From: Dracaena cambodiana
Taxonomy: Eukaryota; Streptophyta; Magnoliopsida; Asparagales; Asparagaceae
DNA length: 64,000 nt
Assembly: GCA_036321105.1 (NCBI GenBank)
Contig: JAYEPQ010000018.1
Location: 30,841,742 to 30,905,741 of the forward strand
Direction of reading: 5' to 3'
Below, in pieces: positions 1-12,300 of this stretch (positions are counted from its first letter, which is position 1; every line of letters begins with the position of its first letter). A program made the translations under genes and the position numbers. The notes beneath the pieces are model-generated. The model worked only from the letters and a program-made list of their open reading frames with translations, was not told where the DNA came from and made no database searches.

Positions 1-140
1 GTTCTCTTTCAACAAGACTCTCTCCAAAATTTTCAAAATTAATATGATCTTTTCAGTAAATTTTAAAATACTTTGGATTTTAAATTTATTAATTTTAGGT
101 GAATTCATCATTCGTATGCCGAAGTTGATTTTCTAAATCT
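1..140 (-). mobile_element. Edge of a gypsy-type gag-only LTR element
   Basis: The first ~115 bases match, with scattered differences, positions 45431-45545, which is the junction between an LTR end (CTCTTTCAACA) and internal sequence in the second gag-only element. In the minus direction this is a polypurine tract followed by an LTR start TGTTGAAAGAG. The rest of this copy lies outside the window or was displaced by the Athila-like element that follows. Confidence 0.55.
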
Positions 141-268
141 GTATGTTTCTTAGCTTCTTTTATAACAAATTCTGCACGTTGAGGGCAACCTTTAGTCGAT
201 CTTTTTAATAGATTTTCTTTTTGGTATTTGACTTTTTTTTTCTTCATGGAATATCCACTTGAGGTTAT

Positions 269-1512
269 TGATGAGTGTTATATATTGCATATTTATAGCC
301 TCAATACTGTCTATTTTTGTATTTAAATAGTGCTATTTTTAGTGTGTTTTTCAAATAAACCTATTCCTATAAGAAGATGACATAAACTTAGAGCCAGATT
401 AGGAAAGCAAGTCCAAAAAAGAGTTAAAAGTGAGCAAAGTTACAAGACTATGATGCTACAGAGAGTCAAAATTCAATACAGTCATCAAAATCAAATGTAT
501 AAGAGAAGACACTTAAGCAAAAGAAATTTGGGGTTAAGAATCAATAGCTTTATCGCTATTTGGCGGCATTGGCCGCCAATTGGCGGCTCAATAGGCTCCA
601 ATATGGATGGAATTTTTACGGAATTTTCGATATAATTTTGTAATTTCTCACTTATACTCATATTAGGGTTTGATTCTCTGAGGCCTATATATTGACCGTT
701 TCCTTATAAACTAGGGTTTTATGATGTAATTTTATACTCGAATTTTATTGAATAAAATTAGGGTTTGCTGAAGGAGTGACGTTCATCATACAAACTCCAG
801 AGGTACCATTTTTCTATTCATCATTATCTCTTAGGTAATCTTCTTCGAATTACTTTCTAGATAGATTTATCTTGCTTTCCATTGTAAAACTTTAATCGCT
901 TTATAGGAAAAATATGATCTTTTTAATTAGAAGTATGAGTAGCTAATTTAGTTTAGATCTACGATGTAGATGAAATTCGGAATTAACCATGTAATTGCTT
1001 ATTATTGTTTTCTTTCTAAACCAAAATAATAAAGACATAATTTTTCTATGAAAAGATTAAAATATAATAACTCGTGGATTATTACTTTGATAGGTTATAC
1101 TTGAATTAGATTTCTTGATAGCCTATACTTAGTTAGAATTTGGGTTTTTACTTTTCATCTTTGTCATAGATTTATCTAATGATTTAGTTTATTTTTATGA
1201 AAAATTGTATCTTTGATGCGTTATGCTTGCATACCACTTGATAACACATACTTAGAATACTTTAAGTAAAGATTAAAACTAAAAAATCAGTTCTTATGAT
1301 AATAAGAAAATAATAGAAGTAATACATGGCTAGAAACTAGTAAATTTTATATCCCCAGCTAATTAGAATAATTCAAATCCAACTTAGAAACCATAGTTAA
1401 TCCGTTAGGACTAAAGAATTAGTGAGAACACAAAAACACTCTAGATCCATGTGGGAACGACCTGTTAGCACTACAACCGATACTGTATGCTTGCAGTAGA
1501 TTTTACACATCA
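269..1512 (+). repeat. Athila/Tat-like 5' LTR
   Basis: The stretch begins with TGATGAGTG near 269 and ends with ACACATCA at 1512, immediately followed by a primer binding site typical of Athila/Tat elements. About 1.24 kb is normal for this group. A TATA-like stretch (CCTATATATTG) lies near 687. The right end is well supported by the PBS. The left end is inferred from the TG dinucleotide and the expected length. Confidence 0.6.
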
Positions 1513-1518
1513 AGTTTT

Positions 1519-1537
1519 TGGCGCCATTGCCGGGGAT
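1519..1537 (+). other. Primer binding site, tRNA-Asp type
   Basis: TGGCGCCATTGCCGGGGAT differs by one base from the TGGCGCCGTTGCCGGGGAT motif that Athila/Tat elements use to prime from a tRNA 3' end. It lies 6 bases after the LTR end. Confidence 0.75.
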
Positions 1538-2035
1538 CGACGGTGTTTTTTTTTGTTTTTTCTAGCATTTTACGGGTTAACAATATGTGTTGAGTGTGCA
1601 GGGATAAGAAATTGTAGATATAAGAAGTAAAAAGGGATGAAAAAAAGTCTTGGAAGTACACTTCAAAACCAGGGAGCTAAACTCCCTGGTTTTGCTGCTA
1701 AACAGCTGTAAGTGCCGCCATTCAACGGCAAATTCTCCCCCTTTTTCTCTTTGATTCTGTATTTTGGGTCCTTGGTTCTGTAAAAAATACAAAAAAAAAA
1801 CAAAAAAAGTAGGCACAGTAGAAATCATATCTTTTTTTTTTATCATATCTCTTACACCGTTTTATCTTCACCACAGCTCACTTCTTATATTAGTTTAGAA
1901 AACTCCTGTATCCACGGTTGCTGGTTCATGCCACATTGGATCCGTGATCAATTTGGTTGATTAGTGAGATCAAATTTATTTATGGGAGATAAGATGAACC
2001 AACTGATCCTGATCCTTTAGGATCAATATTACCCA

Positions 2036-2440
2036 TTGCGCACATCACTACCATCATGCATTAAACTCCCACATGCAGTAGATAATCACTATGAATTAAA
2101 ACCGCAGTATATCAGCATGCTTTCTAAATTTACTGGTTCTAATTCTGAGGATGCATATTTCTTTATCAATAAATTTCAAAAAGTATGCATGATAATTAAA
2201 CTGCAAAACTTATTGGAGGATGCAATTACACTCCGTTTCATCCCATTCGCTCTCAAAGATAATGCTAAGAAGTGGTTGTACAGTATGCCTATTGATTTAA
2301 TCACTAAATAGGATGAATTCGTTGTAATGTTTCTTAAGAAGTATTATCTCACGTACAAGACGGCAAGAATTCGAAATCAAATCGATTAATTCCGTCAAGT
2401 GGTGGAAGAATCCTTCTGAAAATACTTGGAACGGTTCAAA
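2036..2440 (+). pseudogene. Athila-like gag remnant
   Basis: The first 91 codons read as a gag capsid segment. The pattern is ELKPQYISML, then FTGSNSEDAYFFINKF, then LRFIPFALKDNAKKWLYSMP, as in the Athila/Retand gag core. The same frame continues past a TAG at 2309 (where a Trp is expected) with DEFVVMFLKKYYLTYKTARI, then TAA and TGA stops. Similarity is lost near 2440. At least two of the stops could be G-to-A changes in Trp codons, consistent with decay of methylated repeats. No pol or 3' LTR follows, so the element is truncated. Confidence 0.7.
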
Positions 2441-2450
2441 TACTAGGAGG

Positions 2451-2600
2451 CTGATTGGTTTATGTAAAGTGAGAGTGGAAAGTGCTAGTAGGACTCACCA
2501 ATTTTCCATTTTTTTTTCTTTTTAAAGTTATTTCATGAAAAATAATCATGAAAAATGATCTCTAACTTTATATTGATTGTTAAAAAAAAAAACCAATCAG
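2451..2600. mobile_element. Short MITE with CTGATTGGTTT ends
   Basis: About 150 bp bounded by inverted ends CTGATTGGTTT and AAACCAATCAG, interrupting what follows the gag remnant. No clear target duplication was seen, so the superfamily is not assigned. Confidence 0.45.
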
Positions 2601-3189
2601 GAAAATAGTACTTGAAAAGTGGAATATAGTCACAATCTCCCATCTAAAATATTAATTAAAAGGGGAGAGCAACTTCCAAACGGATTTAGCACAGAAAACA
2701 CTGAATACATCCCCCAACCTTCAATGACCCATAACCCATAGAAAAGAGAGCAACTTTTTGCAACATCCATTCTTTATGAACCAATATATGAAAAGTGTCC
2801 TATTTTATTCCATCCTTACTTTCCATGATACCCAACCATCCTAGCACTACCTAAAGACGCTTAAGAATTCTATAGACTAACACGACAAACCTAAAGAAAT
2901 GAGCAACAGTCGATTTTGGTTCGATTTTTTTCCAATTTTAACAAAACCAAACCGAACTAATTAGAAATGAAAACTGAAACCGAACCGAACTAACTTGCTT
3001 CGGATTAGAACCGAATTTTGAATAAAATTGTTTAAAGATCAAATTTGTGTTGAATTTATTATCTATAATATGTATAAGTATATATGTGTATCTATAGTAC
3101 ATAAAAAAAAATCGTATGAATATTATGAGAATGCTATGATCTTAAAGCAGCAATATGCTAGTCTCATGAAACCTGTAGACTACTCTTAC
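2601..3189. other. No gene seen; GGTTCGGTT-type repeat
   Basis: AT-rich sequence. Positions 2905-3060 resemble 36930-37085 (ACCGAACCGAACT-type motifs followed by AAATTGTTTAAAG), a dispersed repeat. Positions ~3190-3389 are probably the 3' UTR of the minus-strand gene that ends at 3390. Confidence 0.4.
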
Positions 3190-3389
3190 TTCCTGTAGTT
3201 GAATAGTGTTTTCATGAATAAAGAACAGGTACAGGCAACTAGCAAACTACATAAACTTCAAAAAGCAAGAACATATCATCAAATTTCTACTCTCAAACTA
3301 CATCTTGATATTTACCATACAAACATTACTCATCTGTATACAAAAATAATGGCCCCTTTAGTTCCCAAAATGATAAGAGAGATGGGAGT

Positions 3390-6300
3390 TTAGTATGTTG
3401 GAATGGAGGGATCGGCATTGACAGAATATGCATGAATTCCCCCCGCCACGTTGAAGACCCTCTTGAATCCCTGCGTTCATGTTCAACAGAATGCTTGTCA
3501 CAGAGTACGGAGAGGAGAGGAGAGGAGAGGAAAAATGCTAAAGACGTCAAATATTACAAGTCATATCTCAATATCGGTAGCTTAGGAATGATAAGAAAAT
3601 ACCCATTAGGATAGCAATGTACCTGAGTTTGCAACCATTTTGCAACCTGTAGCGATCGCACGCCATGGTGACACTGTTGTTGAAGCAACAAATGTATGAG
3701 CATGCACAAATGAACAATCAAAATCAATGTTTAAAATAGCAATAACAGTAACGTAACGTTTTTTCTCTATTGGGTTATATCTCATATAAAGTAACACATA
3801 ACGTAAGCTATACAATTTTCTATTTATTTAATAAAAACAAATATAAAACTATACAAATAAATCTCATAAATTGAAAAATAAATTAAAAAATTTTAAAAGA
3901 AGAATATAAAAACATTTTATAACACGGGATCAATTCTAACTTTTTAACAAGTTCCACAATAATTTTCATATTTATCTTCATAAATTATATTACGCTTGCA
4001 CCCATAATTTCAGTCATCATTTGAACAAGAAAACAAGATTTCAAATTTATTTTCAATATTGTAATTTATATTTCGTAATACTTAATTTATCTTATTTGTA
4101 TTGTTTATTTTAGTTTAACTGAGAATTTAATTGATTAGCAAAAAAAAACTGAGAATTTAATTGAAGCAACAAGTAAGAATTTCAATAACTGTAAAGAAAT
4201 TACAACAAGCATATAAAGAAATAATCACAAACAAGAAATTTAACAATTTCATAAGCAATCAAATAAGCAAACAGCAAGTAATCAAGTAAAAATAACTGCA
4301 GCAATTACTAACAATCAAAATAAATAATCAACATGAAAATTACTAAAAAGATTACTGCAAATAATGTAATATAATGTAATTTAACATATAACATTTTAGC
4401 ATGAAAATTACTAAAAAGATTATTGCAAATAATGTAATATAACGTAATTTAACATATAACGTAACATATCATAATGTAAAAAAATGCACTGTTACAGTGC
4501 ATTGAGTTATTTTCAACTGTTATATAACGTTGGCTTTCTATTAGGTATCATAACGCAACATAACAAGTTTCATAGCACGTTGTTTTCAAGATTGATCAAA
4601 ATGTATTATGCCATCAAAGAATACTACTAACGAGTACATCATCTTCCATCTATTTCTAGGGATCGGGGCAGTAAAATACATAATATACAAAGATACATGA
4701 CACATATCATGTACAGCTTCTCTTTTTGTAATATTACAATAATTTGTAAACTAAGACGAAGAAAGGGAACAAAGCAACATGATATAGAGCAGCGAGAATG
4801 AAATCTACAAGGAACCTGCACTTACCAGTACATAGGTGTCCTTTTGAGGATCAAACTCATCTGATATTACGGTTCCCCATGTTCCGAATTGACAGAGAGG
4901 AAGAACCTTAAAGCCCGGTAACGATGCTTGAGCTCTACAATGTAGAAGAAAATAATTTCAATCAGTGGTATTTAGTAAACTATTGATACTGTGTAAAATC
5001 CGGGTAGAATGAAGGCAATAAAGGAAATTTACGAAACATTAAAACCTTGGTATCATCTTTAAGATCCATAACAATTTTCAACAACTCATAGGAACCCAGT
5101 ATTTAAAAATGTCAAATGAATTACACCCCATCATGAGGTGAGGCATAAGCCTTATGAACTTTCTATTATTCTTATTTATAAAGTTTTGTAACTATCATTA
5201 AAAAAAAAAAAAAGAGTTTTTCTTTGATGCTCCAAAAATATCCATCGTATCCATCATCTACTTTTAAACAAAAGGCTAAACTAGATACTTCCATAATTCT
5301 TTCTTTTCTTGTCCTCCATCACTGTTCAATGCCGACAAGTATAGATAATCTATCAGACCATAATGTTGATAATATATCATACACATACTTGTTAATAGTC
5401 TATCACCGGTAGGGATGAGAATGGGCACGTCCATGAGTCACTTTTTGGCCCGCCCTATTCAAAATTTTGAATTAAAAATGAAACTCTCATTTTTCTACTT
5501 CAAAATTTTGAATAGAGCAAATCAAAAATTAGCCTGTAGAGTCGCCCATTCTCATCTCACAGGTTCACCATCAATCAAACCACTTCTGACTTCTTGACAT
5601 TATTAATATTAAGCTAGCTAAGATAGGAAACAGTTGAGAATGAACAAAGACGATGGCAATGGAAACTAAAAAGAAGAGGGAAGAAGTTAGCAGCGAGAAT
5701 TAACTGGAGGCAGTGGAATACTTCGGGGAGACAAAACTGATTTCGGACTATTTACAACTCTAGCATCAGTGCAAGCAAAATTATTCCTAAAATTATGCTG
5801 CAAGAAAAAATTGTGTTTATTGACACTTCTTCCAGTGGTGCTGATGGAATCTTTTATTTCAGGAGTATTCAAGCTGTCTCCAAATAACTAAGGCGATAAA
5901 AAGGATTAAGTAAATACACTTCTTAAAAGTTTTTAACACCTCGGACTTTCTATCCAGCTACATTTGTCCACAGGCTTTTAGCATGTCTAATCGTACTAAT
6001 TTGACTGACTGAGAAGCAATTCGTATATGTCATCTTTACCTAGCTCTGCCAATAAGGCCTAAGCCAGAAAGTTCCGCTGCAGAGTGTTACCAGAAAATGT
6101 GGGAACACTGAAGAATGCCATAAATGGGGCCACGATAGACTGCGTCATAGATGTAATAAAGTTTTTAGTGGTTCCTACCTAAAAATTATGGCATCAAGAC
6201 TGCACGCGAAGATGACATGGCATGAATATCTATCATATTTTACCCCCCTCCAATTAGCAATCGTTAGATTTATAACCACCCAAGGGTAAAATACTCCTTC

Positions 6301-9300
6301 TACCCACATCCGCCTATCTCCCTCTTTCATGCTGGTTCTTGATACAAACTGGTGGTGCGGTTATCCAAGTTCCAATACCGATGTCGGACATCATGCGACT
6401 TAGCTCCAAACTATCCATGCTTCACGGGTTGCTTTTATCTAAACTTACTCAACCTTCCACTAGTTCCAAAAGTTACTCAAACGTCTAAAAGACTTGGGTT
6501 ATTATGTTGTGTATCACTATGTAAAAAATCATCAATTTCTAAAAACGGTCTCATTACATGTGTCGTGTAGGAACACAAATTGTATAAAAAGACTATAAAC
6601 CAGAATCAAATTATACTTCACTATTCCAGTGGTACTGCAGATACTAGGAAACAAACAATGAGGAGTGTTTTCACCATAAGTTGCATCTTTCTGTTAGTGA
6701 TCCCGGACCTTTCCATCAGTTTAATATTGTTAGGTTTTCTAGCGCAACTTAAATATCATTTTATATTGACATTCTCCTGACCAACAGTTAAATAAAATAG
6801 TGAGAGAAATGGATCGGTAGGCCATAATGTAGACAACTCTCATTCCAATAATTAAATTTTCACAAATGCAATTAAAATATGTTTTATATTTCAATTAGCT
6901 CTGGTTATCAAAAACACATTAATTCTACTGTATAATTAATCCTTTATACAGAAAAAATTAAAATATGGATGATTAATAAGTAAAACAAACCATCAGAAAT
7001 GACAAAGAGCTTAAATGTCAAATATTACTAGCATAAAAAAGGATGATTTGTTTTCCCACTGCTGAAAAGAGAAGAAGAATGTAGATATTTTTTCGTTATT
7101 ATTTCTCTCTTTTGTGGAATAATGTCAAACTTAACAATAGAGACTGAAAAAGGACAATCAGTTGCATAGTGCTGACAGCATTGATTGGTTGTATGTTAAA
7201 AACTTTTTAAATAAATAACAACAGGCAAGAAAGAGATGGGGTCAACTACGTAACCAAGAAAATAATGCAACAGTTTCTTTTTCTTTTTTTTTTTTTTGTG
7301 CACCCATTCAAAGATAACAATTCAACTGTATAGGAATGATACATACACTTCCTCGGGTTCACGGACATCTATCAACTGAGCTTCCTCAATGAAGCTAGGA
7401 TCTTGCAATTTTGAATGTAGTTCTTCTGGTGCAATGTCTTCAAGTATAGATTCCTCCCTGGCATCATAATACCAACAGAAAGTGTGAGGCATCGGTTGCG
7501 CTACAGTCAATGCATCAAATCATCCAGTTTCGTACCTCTCAGAAAGCACCTGCAGAAGGTGCCATCCAAATTTCGTCTTACAACGCACAACTTTGTTTAA
7601 AGGAGCACTAAACGCAGCTTCCTCAAATTCTGGCACCTGAAAAAGTTAGTCCAAGAAAGTTAAACCTTCTGATTTCTTAGATCCTTGGATTAATTCAAAA
7701 TGAACAAATTTCTTACATAAGAGCATCACAGTGTAGATGCAGCTGACTCTTTAAGTTATCCAACACACAGTAGAGCACTAAAAGTAAACGACTGCATTAC
7801 TTATCTTCAACAATAAATTATACCTGTATACAATTATTCACTATACATTAAATCCTTTATTACTAAGTATATATCATTGTAGAGATAAAGCTATTCATAT
7901 GATGTTGTAAGATATCCATAGGTATTCATGCAATCTATGCATACAGACATTTCTGGTCATATGGTTTCGATACTGCAGCTTCAACAAATTAAATAAAGAA
8001 TCAGATATAAAGGAAGTTATTAAGTTATTAAAGCACTTCCTGAGGCACCATATAATACAATATCACGTATTTGTACTCTTTATCAAGAATTCAGATATTC
8101 TTGGTCAATTACTCCAAAGTGAACCTAAAAAATGTGATTCTGCAAACTATCTCATATTAAGATTCCTTCCGCATTTTGTGTGTGCGGGCCCTTAAGAGTT
8201 CTATCTCCTCGAAAATATTTCCAATTAAATACCAATAATGGTTACATGTAGGGCCTGATTGGTTCATATATTTGGAAAATTGATTTGTGACAACGATAAT
8301 GACAATGAATATTGCTCACCAAATCCTTGTTTTTCTATTTTTCATTTTTCTTGTTTCTTACTTTTCACATATGTTTCATCAAAAAGAAGTTACAGAAAGG
8401 GGTATAGATTTGTCAGTAATGATTGCCAAATATTACTTTGAAGGAAAAGATGCCCCCCCCCCCCCCCCCCCCCCCCCCATCCCAAAAAAAAAAAAAAAAA
8501 AAAAGATAAATGAAAAAACCAAAAAAGGGCCAAATCCTTGTATTTCCGGTTTCACTACAAAAAAGTGAGGATTCCATATAGGGCCAAATCCTTGGCAACA
8601 TCAGCAAAGAATCAGAGACGAAATCCATGAACCAAACCAAGAATTTGGTTGATTTGGATATTTCTGCCAGGAACAGTAGATCAAGGGCCAAATCCTTAAC
8701 CAAAGATACGAAATAATCAAGTCCGTACTTTCTTTGCCTTTGCAAAACTTTATTATGATCCTTTTTTCATGTGTTCAGCTTATTAATACGTTTTGGCATG
8801 AAATGGATGAAATATTGGCCACCTAGTGGTGAAGGGGAAGGCAACACATCTAAAGGATTAAGTGAGTGGTCTAAGATGCGTGCAAAGTCATTAGAGAGAA
8901 ATGATAAAGTGTCATGAGAACTTGACAAGGAGAGTCTCTACTCGAATATTTTCCCGCATAACATTGTTCAGTAATATTGACATTTTCCTTTCCACTCTCC
9001 GATATCACCAATCATGTCATTATGGATTTGTAAAGTTTTGCATTCCAGGGTATTGACTCGAAAATTAACTGAAATTATATTATTTTTCTTCAACCATCCA
9101 TCCAAAAATCAATATGTACATGAATTTCTCCAACAAATATTCAGATTCTACAACAATAGTGCTTCGGTTTTTGCATTTCAGATTTGTGTCACAAAACTCG
9201 CAAAGAATAAATATGCCTAAAATTCCTTTAATCCCAAAAGAAATGCTATAGTGTCTTTGGTGACCCCACATTGACTAAATTATCTGGTTTCCACTGAATA

Positions 9301-12300
9301 TTCAATTTCCATGTTGTTTCCCAACATTGTACTTGCTGTTTGGGTTAAACCTATTTATCCCATAACAAGGTAACTGTAGATGGAGCCCTCAAGGGATGTT
9401 TGCCACAACCCCACTGCATGCGGTAAACATATCATCCACATAGCAAGACAACATGTGAAGAAATTAATGTTACCAGGACACGTGATATTGCTGTTAAGTG
9501 TCAACATTTCAGGAGTGTCCTACACGAGAATCTTCTGAAAACCTAACAGCAAGACATGTCTACATTTAAGAGATTTTCCGACGTGCGTATATGTGAAGTT
9601 AAATGAGTATTCCATCTAACATATTGGGTCATTTCATGGTACATATATCAATAAAATCTACACTTGACATTATCAACAATCAAACATCAATAGAGCAATA
9701 GCATAGTGAATCAATCATATTCTATAACTTGATGGCTCATTGAAGTGTCTGGGCAGTGACCTCAAGTGTCAATATGACCAAAATGTCGAAGATAAAAAAT
9801 TTGGAATGTCCCAGTAATAAATGGGAAGTAAATTTTATGATCAGAATTATACCAAGGACTCCACATATTTGGTAACATATGTAGTATCCATTCACCATTA
9901 ATCCTATTTCCTAAGCTATGTGATACAGGATCATCGATTTACGTGATGACAAATTTAACAATAGTATAGCAATAATTAGATGTTAAAGTTAGGAGATGTA
10001 TTTTTTTTTTTTTTTTCATAGAAAGCCCATGGCACTGCATGTAATATGAAAGGGGCTCATTCGAGGACACAAAAGAAGAGAGGCATATAAAATATATGTA
10101 GTGGTTGATAGAGTATCATGGAATATTATATATCTTTGAGGAAGAATGTATTTTTAACTATGACTGGCAGTTTAATAGATCTGAGAACAATCATAGGTAA
10201 ATGTTAGACAACATGTGATGATAATACACGTTTGCCTTGCTGCATTTCATATTGATAGATCAACTGATCATATAAGGAAAATGCAATTTATTTTTTTATT
10301 ACATACTGCTTGGTCATCTACCATAGGGTGGCTTGCATGTTATCATCGATTTACGAACAGAATGTTTAGAAATCTTTGAATGAGCAAACTATTAAACTCT
10401 GAGGATGTAGTTAAAGTAAATGTTCAGTAATCTTGGTTTGAGGCACACTTTTGGATTACATGGGTGTTGATAATTGATGGAACCCCTTTCAACATTTCTC
10501 TTTTTTTTTGTACATGAACTAGGCTTAATAGATGGTAAACTAATGTATTTATTAATAGTGATGTTAGGGAGATCAACGAAATTTCACAAGAAATGATAGT
10601 GTTAAAAATGAGTGTCTTAAGAAATAGAATTAAAACCAAGAAAAACGATGATAACTTTTAGAGATAATGCAAATGAGTGCATTGAGAATTGGGCATAACC
10701 ATGGTCGTAATGAGGTCATTCCATCCTTGACAGTGAATGCTTACATCAAAACTAATTACAATCAAAATTTAAGCTAAAAAAGATTAGGTAAAGCTAGTTC
10801 ACTAGTGGTTGTCGCATGACCTGATTCTTGCGTAGCATAAAAAACACAAGAGAGGAAAGTGATGAGAAATTTTTGAGATAATGCAGATAAGTACAATGAG
10901 AGTTGGGCACGGCCAAGGTCATAGTGAAGCAATTCCATTCTTGAGAGTGTATGCTTGCACGGAAGCTAATGACATGATCCGAACTTAAGCTAAAATATAT
11001 AAGGTAAGGCCAGGTCATCTATAGTTGTGACCTGACTCTTTCTTTGATGCACAACTAATAGAGGAATTTAAAAACTAATATGTAGTTAGACATCAATACT
11101 AGTTTTTTACGAAGCCACCTTTTTCTATGACAGATAAGAACTTAGCAGATTGCTCTACCTAATCACAAATAGATGTAATTTAATTATTTTCCAGCTGGTT
11201 GTTTCTCAGCAAGTTCTTTGTCAGTATTCATAATATGCCCCCTCATTAGTTTCATGCCATTCATTATCATCTCTATTGGAACCACTGTCACCTGTATATG
11301 GTTTACCATAATAACAATTATATATTTGAAAAATATCAAAAATATTATGTACACGTAAGATTATATTTGTGATGAACTATTCTAGCCCATTCGTTTTTCC
11401 TTTTATAGAGCCCAAGTCCAAGTTTTTGACCCAAAACCAAAACCAACTCATCTAAAAATAAATAGTTTCTCCATTAGGATTTGAACCTGAAGCCTTTGAT
11501 TCCAAAGCACAAGGTTATGTTAGTGCTTGAAGTAAACAAGGAAATTATTGTGTCGATGTATGGACGCAACAATACTGATACGGTTACGATACATTGATAC
11601 GAGATTAATTCTAAAAAATACATATACATGACCGACACGGACATAACCTCACGATATAAGTGTCTGAGCTTCATATTGTTTTACTTTCTTTTGATTCTAC
11701 TTCTTTAACCTCCAAACTCCCAGCCCACCTACTTCTTCATTTAAACTCACCATTACTCCCATCAAACTAAAATTTTTAAATCCCCATTATCTGCTTCAAC
11801 CCTTTCATTTTTCTTTAACTTTCAAATCTAAACTTATTAAAACCCAAATTCTCTTCTCAATTCAATTCTCACATCCAAAGTCCGTCTCAAAATCTCTATC
11901 CTCCTCACCGCTGCACTGCAAACCATCTCCTCCATCTCCTTAAGGTTCTCCTCCATAACTTTGAGGGATGAGACAAAATTCTCTTTTAATTTCTTTTTCA
12001 TGGCTAAATAGAATCAATGGATAGTTAATAATTATTGGATCCTCGAACTTAGTGAGCTTACAACCCAATAGCTAATGACTTAAGATCTACATCTATTATC
12101 CTCAAAAATCCAATAAGTTGGATTATAGACCCCTATGATTGTTTATACCTATTAAATCTTTCAACATAAAAACCAAGTTTTTGTATACCTCTAAATGTCA
12201 GAAAAATCCCCAAAATCATCAAAAGTCATGTTACTCTTATACAAACATAGTATAACGATTTAACTTGTAGATTTTGTCTTTTTTATGATTCAAGAGATGA

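Noticed and set aside
8413..8745. 110-codon frame on the minus strand of intron 3
   Set aside because: It includes the poly-G/poly-T translation and has no domain. It lies within an intron of a well-supported gene.
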